DNA of 61,021 nt from Psychrobacter sp. Pi2-52 (GTDB lineage Bacteria; Pseudomonadota; Gammaproteobacteria; Pseudomonadales; Moraxellaceae), in contig NZ_CAJHBS010000022.1 in the NCBI RefSeq assembly GCF_904846705.1, positions 1-61,021 on the forward strand, given 5' to 3'. The notes beneath the pieces were generated by a model, which had not been told where the DNA came from, made no database searches, and was given only the letters and a program-made list of their open reading frames with translations. Shown piece by piece: positions 1 through 7,797 of the stretch (positions are counted from its first letter, which is position 1; each line of letters starts with the position of its first letter). The translations under genes were made by a program, and so were the position numbers.

Positions 1-77
1 GCCTGAACCAGTTGTTGAGCCTGAACCAGTTGTTGAGCCTGAACCAGTTGTTGAGCCTGAACCAGTTGTTGAGCCTG
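1..77 (+). repeat. 18-bp tandem repeat, four full copies, in coding frame
   Basis: The unit gcctgaaccagttgttga is repeated four times without a mismatch (1-72), and the first five bases of a fifth copy follow. It encodes PEPVVE in the frame of the partial gene. The array begins at the window edge, so the true copy number is unknown. Perfect identity between copies suggests recent expansion and possible copy-number variation between strains. Confidence 0.9.
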
Positions 78-553
78 GCGCAAATGATTCTCAATTAACA
101 GCCCACTCTGATGAAGATCCACGCACATTATTGCGTTGTCCACCTCAAGAACTGACAGGCGAGTGGAACCCAGAAAAGTGGGACTACTGGTTACAGACGG
201 CTCGTGAAAGCGAGGTATTAGCTCAAGATGAGCTAGCATTGGCACGACAAGGTACGATGACTGGTCAATGCAATGGCAAAGCCATGTTTTTGACCAGTGT
301 TGATAGTAAGCATTTGCAGGTCACTTTTCAGCAATTGGCAGCTAAGCTACAACAGCAATTTACGCAAGCTGACATTGACTTGAAAATTGATAGTAGTATC
401 ATGCAGACCGAAGATAAAACCCCAGAGCGCCGACAGAAAAAACGTTTAGAGCAAGCGAAAACCGTTGCTGAAACGAAATTACTAAAAACACCAGTAATGC
501 AGTATTTAACTGAACGCGGTGAGGGGAAAATGGGTAAAGTACAGCTGTATTGA
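2..553 (+). CDS. 3' end of hypothetical protein with PEPVVE repeats (5' partial)
   Basis: The reading frame is open from the first bases of the window to a TGA at 551-553, so the start lies upstream. The visible protein opens with four copies of a PEPVVE hexapeptide, a Pro/Glu/Val-rich linker of the kind found in periplasmic or surface proteins. A soluble, charged domain of about 150 residues follows, containing CPPQELTGEWNPEKWDYWL and a Lys/Glu-rich helix near the C-terminus (TPERRQKKRLEQAK). Two cysteines are visible, in RCPP and GQCNG. I do not recognise the family. Repeat plus small globular tail suggests an exported protein whose signal peptide is off-window, but this is inference. A strong terminator follows at 621-660. 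Confidence 0.7.
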   Translation, partial: PEPVVEPEPVVEPEPVVEPEPVVEPGANDSQLTAHSDEDPRTLLRCPPQELTGEWNPEKWDYWLQTARESEVLAQDELALARQGTMTGQCNGKAMFLTSVDSKHLQVTFQQLAAKLQQQFTQADIDLKIDSSIMQTEDKTPERRQKKRLEQAKTVAETKLLKTPVMQYLTERGEGKMGKVQLY

Positions 554-620
554 GATTTGGAGCAGTGTTTGCTCAAAATATCTAAAAGTATATTTATATA
601 TTGAACGTAGTTTTATATTA

Positions 621-660
621 AATATCAAGGTGATAGCAATATATCACCTTGATATTTTTG
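621..660 (+). terminator. intrinsic terminator of the repeat-protein gene
   Basis: A perfect 15-bp inverted repeat (621-635 with 642-656) with a 6-nt loop is followed by a T-rich run. It sits 67 bp after the stop of the upstream gene. Confidence 0.85.
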
Positions 661-785
661 TTTTTATTACGGGTCAAAATATATTTATCAAACAAGAGAG
701 AACCATTTGATAACGATAAGATGAATGTAAAGTCGTTATAATGGTTAAGTTATATTAAAAACTGAAATGACGTTTAGGTGAGAAT

Positions 786-1685
786 ATGTTGGATAATTTA
801 CGCGGTATGGCTGTGTTCGCCAGTGTGGTCGGACATGGCTCTTTTAGTGGCTCAGCACGTGAGCTAGGTATTACAACCAGTGCAGTCAGTCAGCAAATTC
901 GTTCATTAGAGAACGAGCTTGGCGTGGTATTGCTACATCGCTCAACTCGTAAGCTAAGCTTAACAGAAGCTGGTGAGAGCTTTTATGAAGCGGCAAAAGA
1001 CGTCGTCAGTGCAGCGGAGCAAGGGCGTATCAAAGTTAATCAATTGCGTGATGAGCTAGCAGGTAGCTTGCGTGTATCGACCACGCCTGAGCTTGGTGTT
1101 AATCACATATTGCCAGCACTCTCTACTTGGATGGCGGCACATGATGATCTTAGCGTCACCTATCTAGCAGACAATCATTATATTGATATGATTGACGAGC
1201 GTATTGATATTGCCATTCGCATGAGTCCATCGATTAATGATTCTAGTCTGAGCAGTCATCCATTGACTGATGTGCGCCAACTATTGGTTGCCTCACCTCA
1301 GTATTTGCGTCAGCACAGTAAGCTAAATACGCCTAAAGACTTGGCTGAGCATCAATTAATCTGTATTGAGATTATGAAAGATGCCAATCAGGTTGATATG
1401 GTTCAAACTGAAACTGGTAAAAAGACACGTATAAAGATGAATTCACGTATCTATACCAATAATGTGTTTATGGCAACGACGCTGGCTAAAGAAGGTCACG
1501 GTTTGGTTAGAATGATGGAGATGGACATAAAAAAAGAGCTTGAGAGTGGGGAGCTGGTAGAAGTGTTGACTGGCTATCAATTACCAAGCTTTGTGCTATA
1601 TGCGGTCACTTTAAATCGAGACCAACAGCCAGCCAAAATCACTCGTTGTCTAGAAGTACTGAAAAAATACTTCCATGCGAATTAA
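786..1685 (+). CDS. LysR-family transcriptional regulator
   Basis: A 299-residue protein with the usual LysR architecture. An N-terminal winged helix-turn-helix (residues 1-60) carries the family signature ARELGITTSAVSQQIRSLE and the following LLHRSTRKLSLTEAG, and a periplasmic-binding-protein-like effector domain spans about 90-295. The length is typical. An AGGTGAG Shine-Dalgarno lies 5 bp before the ATG. The closest style is the CrgA/AaeR-like subgroup that begins with MLDNLRGMAVFASVV, but the effector cannot be told from sequence. No divergent target gene is adjacent: the upstream gene is co-directional behind a terminator, and the downstream gene is convergent. The target is therefore unknown. 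Confidence 0.93.
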   Translation: MLDNLRGMAVFASVVGHGSFSGSARELGITTSAVSQQIRSLENELGVVLLHRSTRKLSLTEAGESFYEAAKDVVSAAEQGRIKVNQLRDELAGSLRVSTTPELGVNHILPALSTWMAAHDDLSVTYLADNHYIDMIDERIDIAIRMSPSINDSSLSSHPLTDVRQLLVASPQYLRQHSKLNTPKDLAEHQLICIEIMKDANQVDMVQTETGKKTRIKMNSRIYTNNVFMATTLAKEGHGLVRMMEMDIKKELESGELVEVLTGYQLPSFVLYAVTLNRDQQPAKITRCLEVLKKYFHAN

Positions 1686-1742
1686 GTGTTGTTCTCACTA
1701 TGCACAAAACGTTTTTAGTTAGCAGTAAACAGTTAGCAAAAA

Positions 1743-1776
1743 GCCTATAGATAATGAATCATCTATAGGCTTTTTT
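1743..1776 (+). terminator. intrinsic terminator after the LysR gene
   Basis: GCCTATAGAT pairs with ATCTATAGGC (1743-1752 with 1761-1770) across an 8-nt loop, followed by TTTTTT. It lies 57 bp downstream of the lysR-type stop, between convergent genes. Confidence 0.9.
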
Positions 1777-1805
1777 ATTGTCTATTATTAACGTTGAAGC
1801 ATACT

Positions 1806-2987
1806 TTAAAATGATGGCTTTAGTAGATTGATTAAACGCTCAGCGACTTGTGTGCTTTCATCACGGCTCATGTTAAGCGGTGGTAGCAAACGTACAACAT
1901 GACCACCCGTCACATTGATAATTAGATTTTGCTCATCACGGGCACGATCTACCAGTTGGCTACAATCCATATCTTCAGGTAGCGCGATACCAATCATCAT
2001 ACCTGCACCGCGACTGCTAACGCCATGTTGGCCAAATGTATCAACAATGCTTTCTCTAATGAATAAGCCCTCAGTCACTGCGTTTTCCATAATGTTACTA
2101 TTTGCTAGCACGTCATAAACGCTATGTACCACACGGCTAGCCAATGGCGTGCCACCATAAGTAGAGCCATGACTACCAGCACCAAACAGACCATTGGCAC
2201 GGCCACGTACCATGCACGCACCGACTGGGAAACCATTACCTAGGCCTTTGGCTGTCGTCAACACATCAGGGCGAGTATTACTATGTTGATAAGCAAAATA
2301 TTTACCCGTACGGCCATTACCTGTTTGTACTTCATCCAGCATAAATAGCCAGTTATGAGCGTCACATTCTGCTTGCAACTCTTCAAGATAAGTAAAGCCA
2401 TTGGCTGCAGTATTCAGGCCGCCTTCGCCTTGAATCGGCTCTACAAAAATAGCGCAGATATCATCATGTTCTTGAGCAGCTTGTTTGACGGCAGCGATAT
2501 CGCCAAATGGCACACGAATAAAGTCCTCATCTAGCGTATAAAATCCTTCACGTGCTTTTGGATTTGCAGTAGCTGACAAAGATAATAACGTACGACCATG
2601 GAACGATTGCTCCATTACGATAACTTTTGGACGTTTAAAACCTTGTTTGTACGCGTATAAACGTGCCAGTTTTAATGCAGCTTCATTGGCTTCGGCGCCG
2701 CTATTGGCAAAAAACACGCTGTCCATTTGGGCGGCGGTACACAGTATCTCTCCAGCACGCTCTTGCCAGTCAATGCCGAACAAGTTGCTCGTATGAATTA
2801 ACGTACCTGCTTGCTGCTGAATCGCGTCAGTGACTTGTGGATGACAGTGTCCTAAGCCGCATACCGCGATACCAGTTAAGGCATCTAAGTAAGGCGTGTC
2901 ATCTTTGGTATAGAGCCAACTGCCTGCACCGCGTGTAAAGCTGATTGGTTGACGATTATAAGTGGGCATCAGGTAAGTAGCAGACAT
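1806..2987 (-). CDS. argD: acetylornithine/succinyldiaminopimelate aminotransferase
   Basis: A 393-residue class-III PLP-dependent aminotransferase. It converts N-acetylornithine and 2-oxoglutarate to N-acetylglutamate semialdehyde and glutamate (reversible) in arginine synthesis, and often serves the lysine pathway too. Visible family motifs are the PLP-binding FANSGAEANEAALKLAR, the LDEVQTGNGRTG segment with the PLP-contacting Asp, and TTAKGLGNGFPVGA with the Schiff-base lysine. The frame extends upstream, but the start at 2987 (MSATYLMPTYNR) is preferred. It matches the family N-terminus and follows AAGGAT with 8-nt spacing. It lies 40 bp downstream of yacG on the same strand, so the two are probably cotranscribed. 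Confidence 0.93.
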   Translation of the reverse strand: MSATYLMPTYNRQPISFTRGAGSWLYTKDDTPYLDALTGIAVCGLGHCHPQVTDAIQQQAGTLIHTSNLFGIDWQERAGEILCTAAQMDSVFFANSGAEANEAALKLARLYAYKQGFKRPKVIVMEQSFHGRTLLSLSATANPKAREGFYTLDEDFIRVPFGDIAAVKQAAQEHDDICAIFVEPIQGEGGLNTAANGFTYLEELQAECDAHNWLFMLDEVQTGNGRTGKYFAYQHSNTRPDVLTTAKGLGNGFPVGACMVRGRANGLFGAGSHGSTYGGTPLASRVVHSVYDVLANSNIMENAVTEGLFIRESIVDTFGQHGVSSRGAGMMIGIALPEDMDCSQLVDRARDEQNLIINVTGGHVVRLLPPLNMSRDESTQVAERLINLLKPSF

Positions 2988-3027
2988 GTAAAGCATCCTT
3001 GGTATAATAATTGAGTAAAAGTGTGGG

Positions 3028-3219
3028 TTATAGCTCGTCAGAAAAAGGCGTGGTTTCTGCAGGTAAGGTATAATCTTCGTTTGCCCAAGCACCTAAGTCG
3101 ATCAGCTTGCAGCGACTGCTACAAAACGGCTTATGTTTATTGTCTTGCCAAGCCGTCTGAGTGCCGCAACGTGGACAAGGGTAGGTCTTTGGGGGCGTAT
3201 TTGCAGTAGAGTCAGTCAT
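3028..3219 (-). CDS. yacG: DNA gyrase inhibitor YacG
   Basis: A 63-residue zinc-finger protein. Four cysteines are arranged as CPRCG and [13 protein letters not shown], the hallmark of YacG, with zinc bound by the two CxxC pairs. Members of the family bind GyrB and inhibit gyrase. The acidic C-terminal tail and the length are normal for the family. In many bacteria yacG is next to coaE/pilD; here it sits directly upstream of argD. Confidence 0.93.
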   Translation of the reverse strand: MTDSTANTPPKTYPCPRCGTQTAWQDNKHKPFCSSRCKLIDLGAWANEDYTLPAETTPFSDEL

Positions 3220-3408
3220 AAGAAAAGAGCAATGTCCTAAATGTTGTTATTATCGGTTGCATACGGCACAAGTATAAAACGCATCCGTCATTTAAATTAC
3301 GACGAAACGAGGCGTACTTGCTATCGCTATATTACTATTCAATTGGATTGACTATATAATAGCATGGGGCCGAATAATGACAAAAGACAAATGCTTTAAG
3401 GATAGTAG

Positions 3409-4083
3409 ATGACCGACAATATTGATCTCACGCATCAGCAAGAGCGTGCCTTTCAACCACAAAAACTGTCAGCACCGCGTGACTTTATTATTACAAATAT
3501 CTTCAATGACAATAAAAATGAAAAACCGTTAATGCTAGAGATTGGAGCAGGGAAGGGTAAGCATGCACTTGGTTTTGCCGCACAAAATCCTGATAAGCAT
3601 CTGATAGCCATTGAACGCACACGTAATAAATTTGAAGCGTTCTCAAAATTAGCCACTCTACAAAATCTATCAAACCTAGATGCGATTCATGCGGATGCGA
3701 TTGCATGGACAGTGCATGCCATTAAACCAAACAGCTTGGCTAAAATCTTCATTCTTTATCCCAATCCTGAACAGCACAATCCAAATCAGCAATGGCTGAA
3801 TATGCCTTTTTTTGAGTTTCTATTATCACGCTTGCAAGTGGGTGGAGAAGTGATATTAGTGACCAATATTGAATCCTATATGGACAATGCAGAACACCAA
3901 GCAACCAAAGTATGGTGTCTACCATCAACACGTTCTCGAGTACCAGTGACCAGTCAGCGCACTCATTTCGAAGTGAAATACCTTGCCCGACAAGAGGTGT
4001 GTTGGGAGCTAAGTATTCGTAAGCCGAAGTGGTATAAAACAAGATTTGATGATTGGCAGGTAAATACTATGAACGAAAAATAA
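3409..4083 (+). CDS. TrmB-like SAM-dependent methyltransferase
   Basis: A 224-residue Rossmann-fold methyltransferase. Motif I is LEIGAGKGKHALGFA (residues ~42-57), followed by LIAIERTRNKFEAF, and the central part (ADAIAW, then ILYPNPEQHNPNQQW) occupies the position of the tRNA (guanine-N7) methyltransferase signature. The fold and spacing are those of TrmB, which makes m7G46 in tRNA. However, the basic FPDPWPKKRH-type segment of true TrmB is replaced by YPNPEQHNPNQQW, and the protein ends in ELSIRKPKWYKTRFDDWQ. It may be a paralogue with a different substrate, and a canonical trmB may exist elsewhere. The start is supported by an AAGGATAGTAG Shine-Dalgarno region. Confidence 0.75.
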   Translation: MTDNIDLTHQQERAFQPQKLSAPRDFIITNIFNDNKNEKPLMLEIGAGKGKHALGFAAQNPDKHLIAIERTRNKFEAFSKLATLQNLSNLDAIHADAIAWTVHAIKPNSLAKIFILYPNPEQHNPNQQWLNMPFFEFLLSRLQVGGEVILVTNIESYMDNAEHQATKVWCLPSTRSRVPVTSQRTHFEVKYLARQEVCWELSIRKPKWYKTRFDDWQVNTMNEK

Positions 4084-4179
4084 TAGCCTAAGTAAAAATA
4101 TAAAGCTTATATCAATGATATACAATAAATGTAGTAGGATTAAATACAAAATAGCCTAAGCAAATAAAATTAAAACAAT

Positions 4180-4204
4180 AAAAAGCCGTCACTGAAAGAC
4201 GGCT
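4180..4204 (-). terminator. intrinsic terminator of the AarF-type gene
   Basis: AGCCGTC/GACGGCT (7 bp, 7-nt loop) followed on the minus strand by a run of T. It starts 15 bp after the minus-strand stop codon at 4220. Confidence 0.85.
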
Positions 4205-4219
4205 CAAAATTTGCACGGT

Positions 4220-5626
4220 TTATAAATAAGGTTTTACAAGACTATTAGAGTTGGTATGCGCATCTAAAACAGTTAAAAAGGTATATGCACCGATAAACTT
4301 ACGGCTGATAAACATAAATTCTTTTGGTGGCAGATTAAATTCAAAGGACTGCATTGCGCGTGTCGCCGTAGTAGATAAGCGTGAATGTAATTTACTGTTG
4401 GCCCAAATATAGCGATCCTGCTCATCTAAACATTCGCTAGGGATATTGGTGTTTTTCTCAGGGTCACTAAAAGGCTCTGTCGCCAGTAAAAATAACGAGG
4501 CAATATCTGAACGTACTTTGTTACTCATGCTATCGAAAAAGTCATATCCTTTCATAGCAAGGCTCATTGCTTGCTGATCATGGCGATATCCTGCGCGTAG
4601 TAAACCACGGGCAATCGTTAATAAGTTACCATCAAACTGACGAATCGCTCCAAAATCTAGCAAAACCAATCTATCGATATCTTCTTCGTTTTCGCTCACA
4701 CGCACCAGATAATTACCAAAGTTAGGATCGGTCTGCATTTCACCCCATACAAAAATCTCTTGCATCATGATTTCTATGGCCGCTTGACCAATGGCATTAC
4801 GGCGTTCATGAGGTAGTAATTGCAATGCTTCCGATACCACAGTGATACCTGGCTCGTATGACATACATAGCAGACGTTTTTTAGAATAAGTACGATTAAT
4901 CTTAGGCACGATATAGCGCGGATCATCAATTAAACGCTCGTAAAAACGCTCCGTCGTAGCCGCTTCCGCTTCATAATCGACTTCGTGATGGAGTAGGTCA
5001 CGTATTTCCTCAAACCAAGCATCGAGTGCGCGTGTTTGAGGGACGATATTACTTACTTTTAACAATCGTTTGAACAAGGCAAGATCAGAGTTGATAGCGT
5101 CTGCCACACCCGGATACTGAATTTTTAAGACGACTTGTTCGCCAGTGGCGAGTACGGTCGCACGATGAACTTGAGCAAGAGAAGCGGTTCCGATAGGAAC
5201 AGGATCAATGTCTAGCTCGTTTAGTTTGTTGCCCAGTAACTGGCGTAATGTTTGCTCAATCGTCGGCCAAGTCAATGTCGCCGTATCATCATTAAGGGTT
5301 TGCAAAGCGCGCGTGATCTCTGGCGGCAGTATGTGCTCACCATAAATCGCTAGCATTTGACCAATCTTGACGACCGAACCTTTCAATTTACCCAGCTCTG
5401 ATGCCAGATAATTTGCCTGAGTTTCCATAAACGCCTGATTACGTGCAGTACGTGCTTCTTTATTTAAGAACATACCAGACACGCTATTACCCGCCCAACG
5501 ACGACCAATATTCAAAGAAGTTTTTGCAATCGACATACGACGATCAAACCCTGAGGTTTTTAGGCTATCGATTGATTGCTTGTTGCTAAAAGGTTTAGAC
5601 GTATCATTTGCCATAAGTATAATCAT
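4220..5626 (-). CDS. AarF/ABC1/UbiB-family atypical kinase
   Basis: A 468-residue protein of the ABC1/ADCK/UbiB family, atypical protein-kinase-like ATPases associated with ubiquinone synthesis and quinone lipid handling. The diagnostic KxGQ motif is visible in KGSVVKIGQMLAIYGEHILPP. Other visible family segments are the Ala-rich loop GTASLAQVHRA, the nucleotide-binding lysine in VVLKIQYPG, the catalytic-loop region FVWGEMQTDPNFGNYLV and the metal-binding LLDFGAIRQF. It lacks the C-terminal membrane anchors of E. coli UbiB and looks closer to the ADCK3/Coq8-like subgroup. Two starts are possible, 5626 (MIILMAND) and 5614 (MAND); the former has GGATGA just upstream. It is a single gene followed by its own terminator. 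Confidence 0.85.
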   Translation of the reverse strand: MIILMANDTSKPFSNKQSIDSLKTSGFDRRMSIAKTSLNIGRRWAGNSVSGMFLNKEARTARNQAFMETQANYLASELGKLKGSVVKIGQMLAIYGEHILPPEITRALQTLNDDTATLTWPTIEQTLRQLLGNKLNELDIDPVPIGTASLAQVHRATVLATGEQVVLKIQYPGVADAINSDLALFKRLLKVSNIVPQTRALDAWFEEIRDLLHHEVDYEAEAATTERFYERLIDDPRYIVPKINRTYSKKRLLCMSYEPGITVVSEALQLLPHERRNAIGQAAIEIMMQEIFVWGEMQTDPNFGNYLVRVSENEEDIDRLVLLDFGAIRQFDGNLLTIARGLLRAGYRHDQQAMSLAMKGYDFFDSMSNKVRSDIASLFLLATEPFSDPEKNTNIPSECLDEQDRYIWANSKLHSRLSTTATRAMQSFEFNLPPKEFMFISRKFIGAYTFLTVLDAHTNSNSLVKPYL

Positions 5627-6024
5627 TCATCCAATTGGTATTGATTTGCGGGTTCGAAACCTACAATACAAGGGAGACGTGATGCACAGGTACAAAATTG
5701 TATCATATAAAGCGCGTTGGTTTTATGAGCCTGAGCTGGCCATTGATAGTTACTTTGTAAGCCAATATCTAGCGGTAACTATTGATAAATAAGTACTTAC
5801 TAATTTGAGTATGATTAATAAATAGCTAGAATTTTTTAGCAAGTTCACTTGTTATGAAAACTTAATACTAAAAAAATAAGACCTAGCATGATGCTAGGTC
5901 AAATAGTGATGTAGAGCCATAAAATACAGAAATACTATTAATCAAACACATTGAGCAAAACCTTCGCATTATCTAAAACATTGTCCAAGACGTTACTCAA
6001 TATGTTTTTAGGATGCCTTAGCTG
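5627..6024. other. intergenic region between the AarF-type gene and purD
   Basis: About 400 bp. It holds the 5' region of the AarF-type gene and, at 5870-5900, the terminator of purD. The 70-codon frame inside it has no recognisable similarity or ribosome-binding site. I see nothing else. Confidence 0.6.
5870..5900 (-). terminator. intrinsic terminator of purD
   Basis: GACCTAGC (5880-5887) pairs with GCTAGGTC (5893-5900). On the minus strand the hairpin is followed by TTATTTTTTT. It lies about 125 bp past the purD stop. Confidence 0.8.
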
Positions 6025-7344
6025 CTAAGCATTTTCGCGAGTGATGGCATGGTGTCCAATATCACGGCGATACTGCGCACCATCGAAACTAATAGCAGCG
6101 GTGACTGCTAATGCGGCTTGCTGAGCATCAGAAATGCTATCTGCTAGCGCAGTTACACATAAGACGCGCCCGCCATTTGTGACGACTTCTTTATCATTAT
6201 CGTTAGAAAATGCCGTGCCAGCATGGAAAACTTTCACAGCTTCGTCGTTATTAGGATCTAGTTCTGGCAAGCCAGCAATTACATCGCCTTTAGATGAAGT
6301 TTCAGGGTAGCCTTTTGATGCGACAACGATACCTAGAGCAGGGCGCGCATCCCATTTTGCTTCACTAGGCAATTGACCTACCAAACCTTGTGCGACCAAA
6401 TCGACCATTGATGACTGCAAACGCATCAAGATAGGCTGTGTTTCTGGATCACCAAAGCGGCAGTTAAATTCGATGACATACGGATCGCCTGCCTTATCAA
6501 TCATAAGACCAGCGTATAAGAATCCAGTATAAGGATGGCCTGCGTTTTTCATGGCATCGACTACTGGTTGTATCACTTGCTGCATGACTTTGTTATGAAC
6601 ATCGCCGGTAACAACTGGAGCAGGGGAGTAGGCACCCATACCGCCAGTGTTTGGACCAGTATCACCTTCAAAAGCACGTTTATGATCTTGGCTGGTTGCC
6701 ATTGGCAAGATGTTATCACCATCAATCATACAGATAAAGCTGGCTTCTTCACCCTGTAAGAACTGCTCGATAACCACGCGGCTGCCAGCATCACCAAACT
6801 TATTATCCGCTAACATATCGTCGATAGCTTCATGTGCTTGTTCGATCGTTTCAGCAACGATGACGCCTTTACCTGCAGCGAGGCCGTCTGCTTTGATAAC
6901 GATAGGCGCGCCTTGCTCATCGACATAGGCTTTTGCAGCGACTGCGTCTGTAAAACCTTGATAAGCAGCGGTTGGAATGTTGTTTTGCTCCATGAACTCT
7001 TTAGCAAAAGTTTTTGAGCCTTCTAACTGTGCACAGTAAGCTGTTGGGCCCCATGCTTTGATACCTGCTTCACGACAAGCATCAACAATACCCGTAACCA
7101 AAGGCGCTTCTGGACCAACAATTACCATATCGATGGCGTTGTTTTGGCAAAACTCAATGACAGCATTGTGTTCATCAGTTCCGCTACCTGTAGACTCGAG
7201 AACAACGTTTTGGCATTTGGGTTCAAGGGCAGTACCAGCATTACCTGGGGCGACGTAGACGTGTTGGACGTTGTTATCTTTTGCACATTGCCATGCTAGC
7301 GCGTGTTCACGACCACCTGAGCCAATCACCAAAATATTCATCAT
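6025..7344 (-). CDS. purD: phosphoribosylamine-glycine ligase (GAR synthetase)
   Basis: A 439-residue ATP-grasp enzyme. It joins 5-phosphoribosylamine and glycine to make GAR in de novo purine synthesis. The N-terminal NILVIGSGGREHALAW, the KADGLAAGKGV ATP-grasp loop, GPNTGGMGAYSPAP and EFNCRFGDPE are all signature segments. The open frame runs further upstream, but ATG at 7344 (MMNILVIG) follows AAGGG with 8-nt spacing and matches the family N-terminus; 7341 is the alternative. No purH is adjacent. The gene stands alone, divergent from the glutamate dehydrogenase. Confidence 0.96.
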   Translation of the reverse strand: MMNILVIGSGGREHALAWQCAKDNNVQHVYVAPGNAGTALEPKCQNVVLESTGSGTDEHNAVIEFCQNNAIDMVIVGPEAPLVTGIVDACREAGIKAWGPTAYCAQLEGSKTFAKEFMEQNNIPTAAYQGFTDAVAAKAYVDEQGAPIVIKADGLAAGKGVIVAETIEQAHEAIDDMLADNKFGDAGSRVVIEQFLQGEEASFICMIDGDNILPMATSQDHKRAFEGDTGPNTGGMGAYSPAPVVTGDVHNKVMQQVIQPVVDAMKNAGHPYTGFLYAGLMIDKAGDPYVIEFNCRFGDPETQPILMRLQSSMVDLVAQGLVGQLPSEAKWDARPALGIVVASKGYPETSSKGDVIAGLPELDPNNDEAVKVFHAGTAFSNDNDKEVVTNGGRVLCVTALADSISDAQQAALAVTAAISFDGAQYRRDIGHHAITRENA

Positions 7345-7797
7345 ACGTCTTGCCCTTAGCATTAAAGTTAATAATGAGTTAGTCATACACTCTGAGAGAT
7401 AGCCGTATTCTAACAAAAAAAGTGCCTTGATTACCATGAGTATCCGCCTGCCAGCACCGAATCATCAATATCGATGTCCAAAACCGCATTATCTCATTAG
7501 TAAAGGTTATCGACACATCGCTGATTCATGAAATGATGTTGTACACTTTAGCTCGCGCCTTATGTGCGTTACACTTCACTATATTGGTAGTATTAAATTC
7601 TGATGGCTACATATTAATAAAAAATAAGAGCAAAAAAGGAGAAAATTTCTAACTGTTATAAAAATAAAATAAGTCGCGTGAATGGAAATACTGCACCGTT
7701 GCACCAATGATGAATATGCAGTAACAGTAGTCAATCTAAATCGATAAACTTAAATAAATAAATGTTAAACCAAATCTATAAAAAAAGGACGCAGGAA
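7345..7797. other. divergent intergenic region purD/glutamate dehydrogenase
   Basis: About 450 bp, AT-rich from 7600 onward. It must carry both promoters, but no box is clear enough to name. Start selection for the dehydrogenase is decided here by AAGGA at 7785-7789. Confidence 0.5.

Noticed and set aside
5580..5792. 70-codon frame between the AarF-type gene and purD
   Set aside because: It overlaps the start of the AarF-type gene, has no ribosome-binding site and no recognisable protein features.
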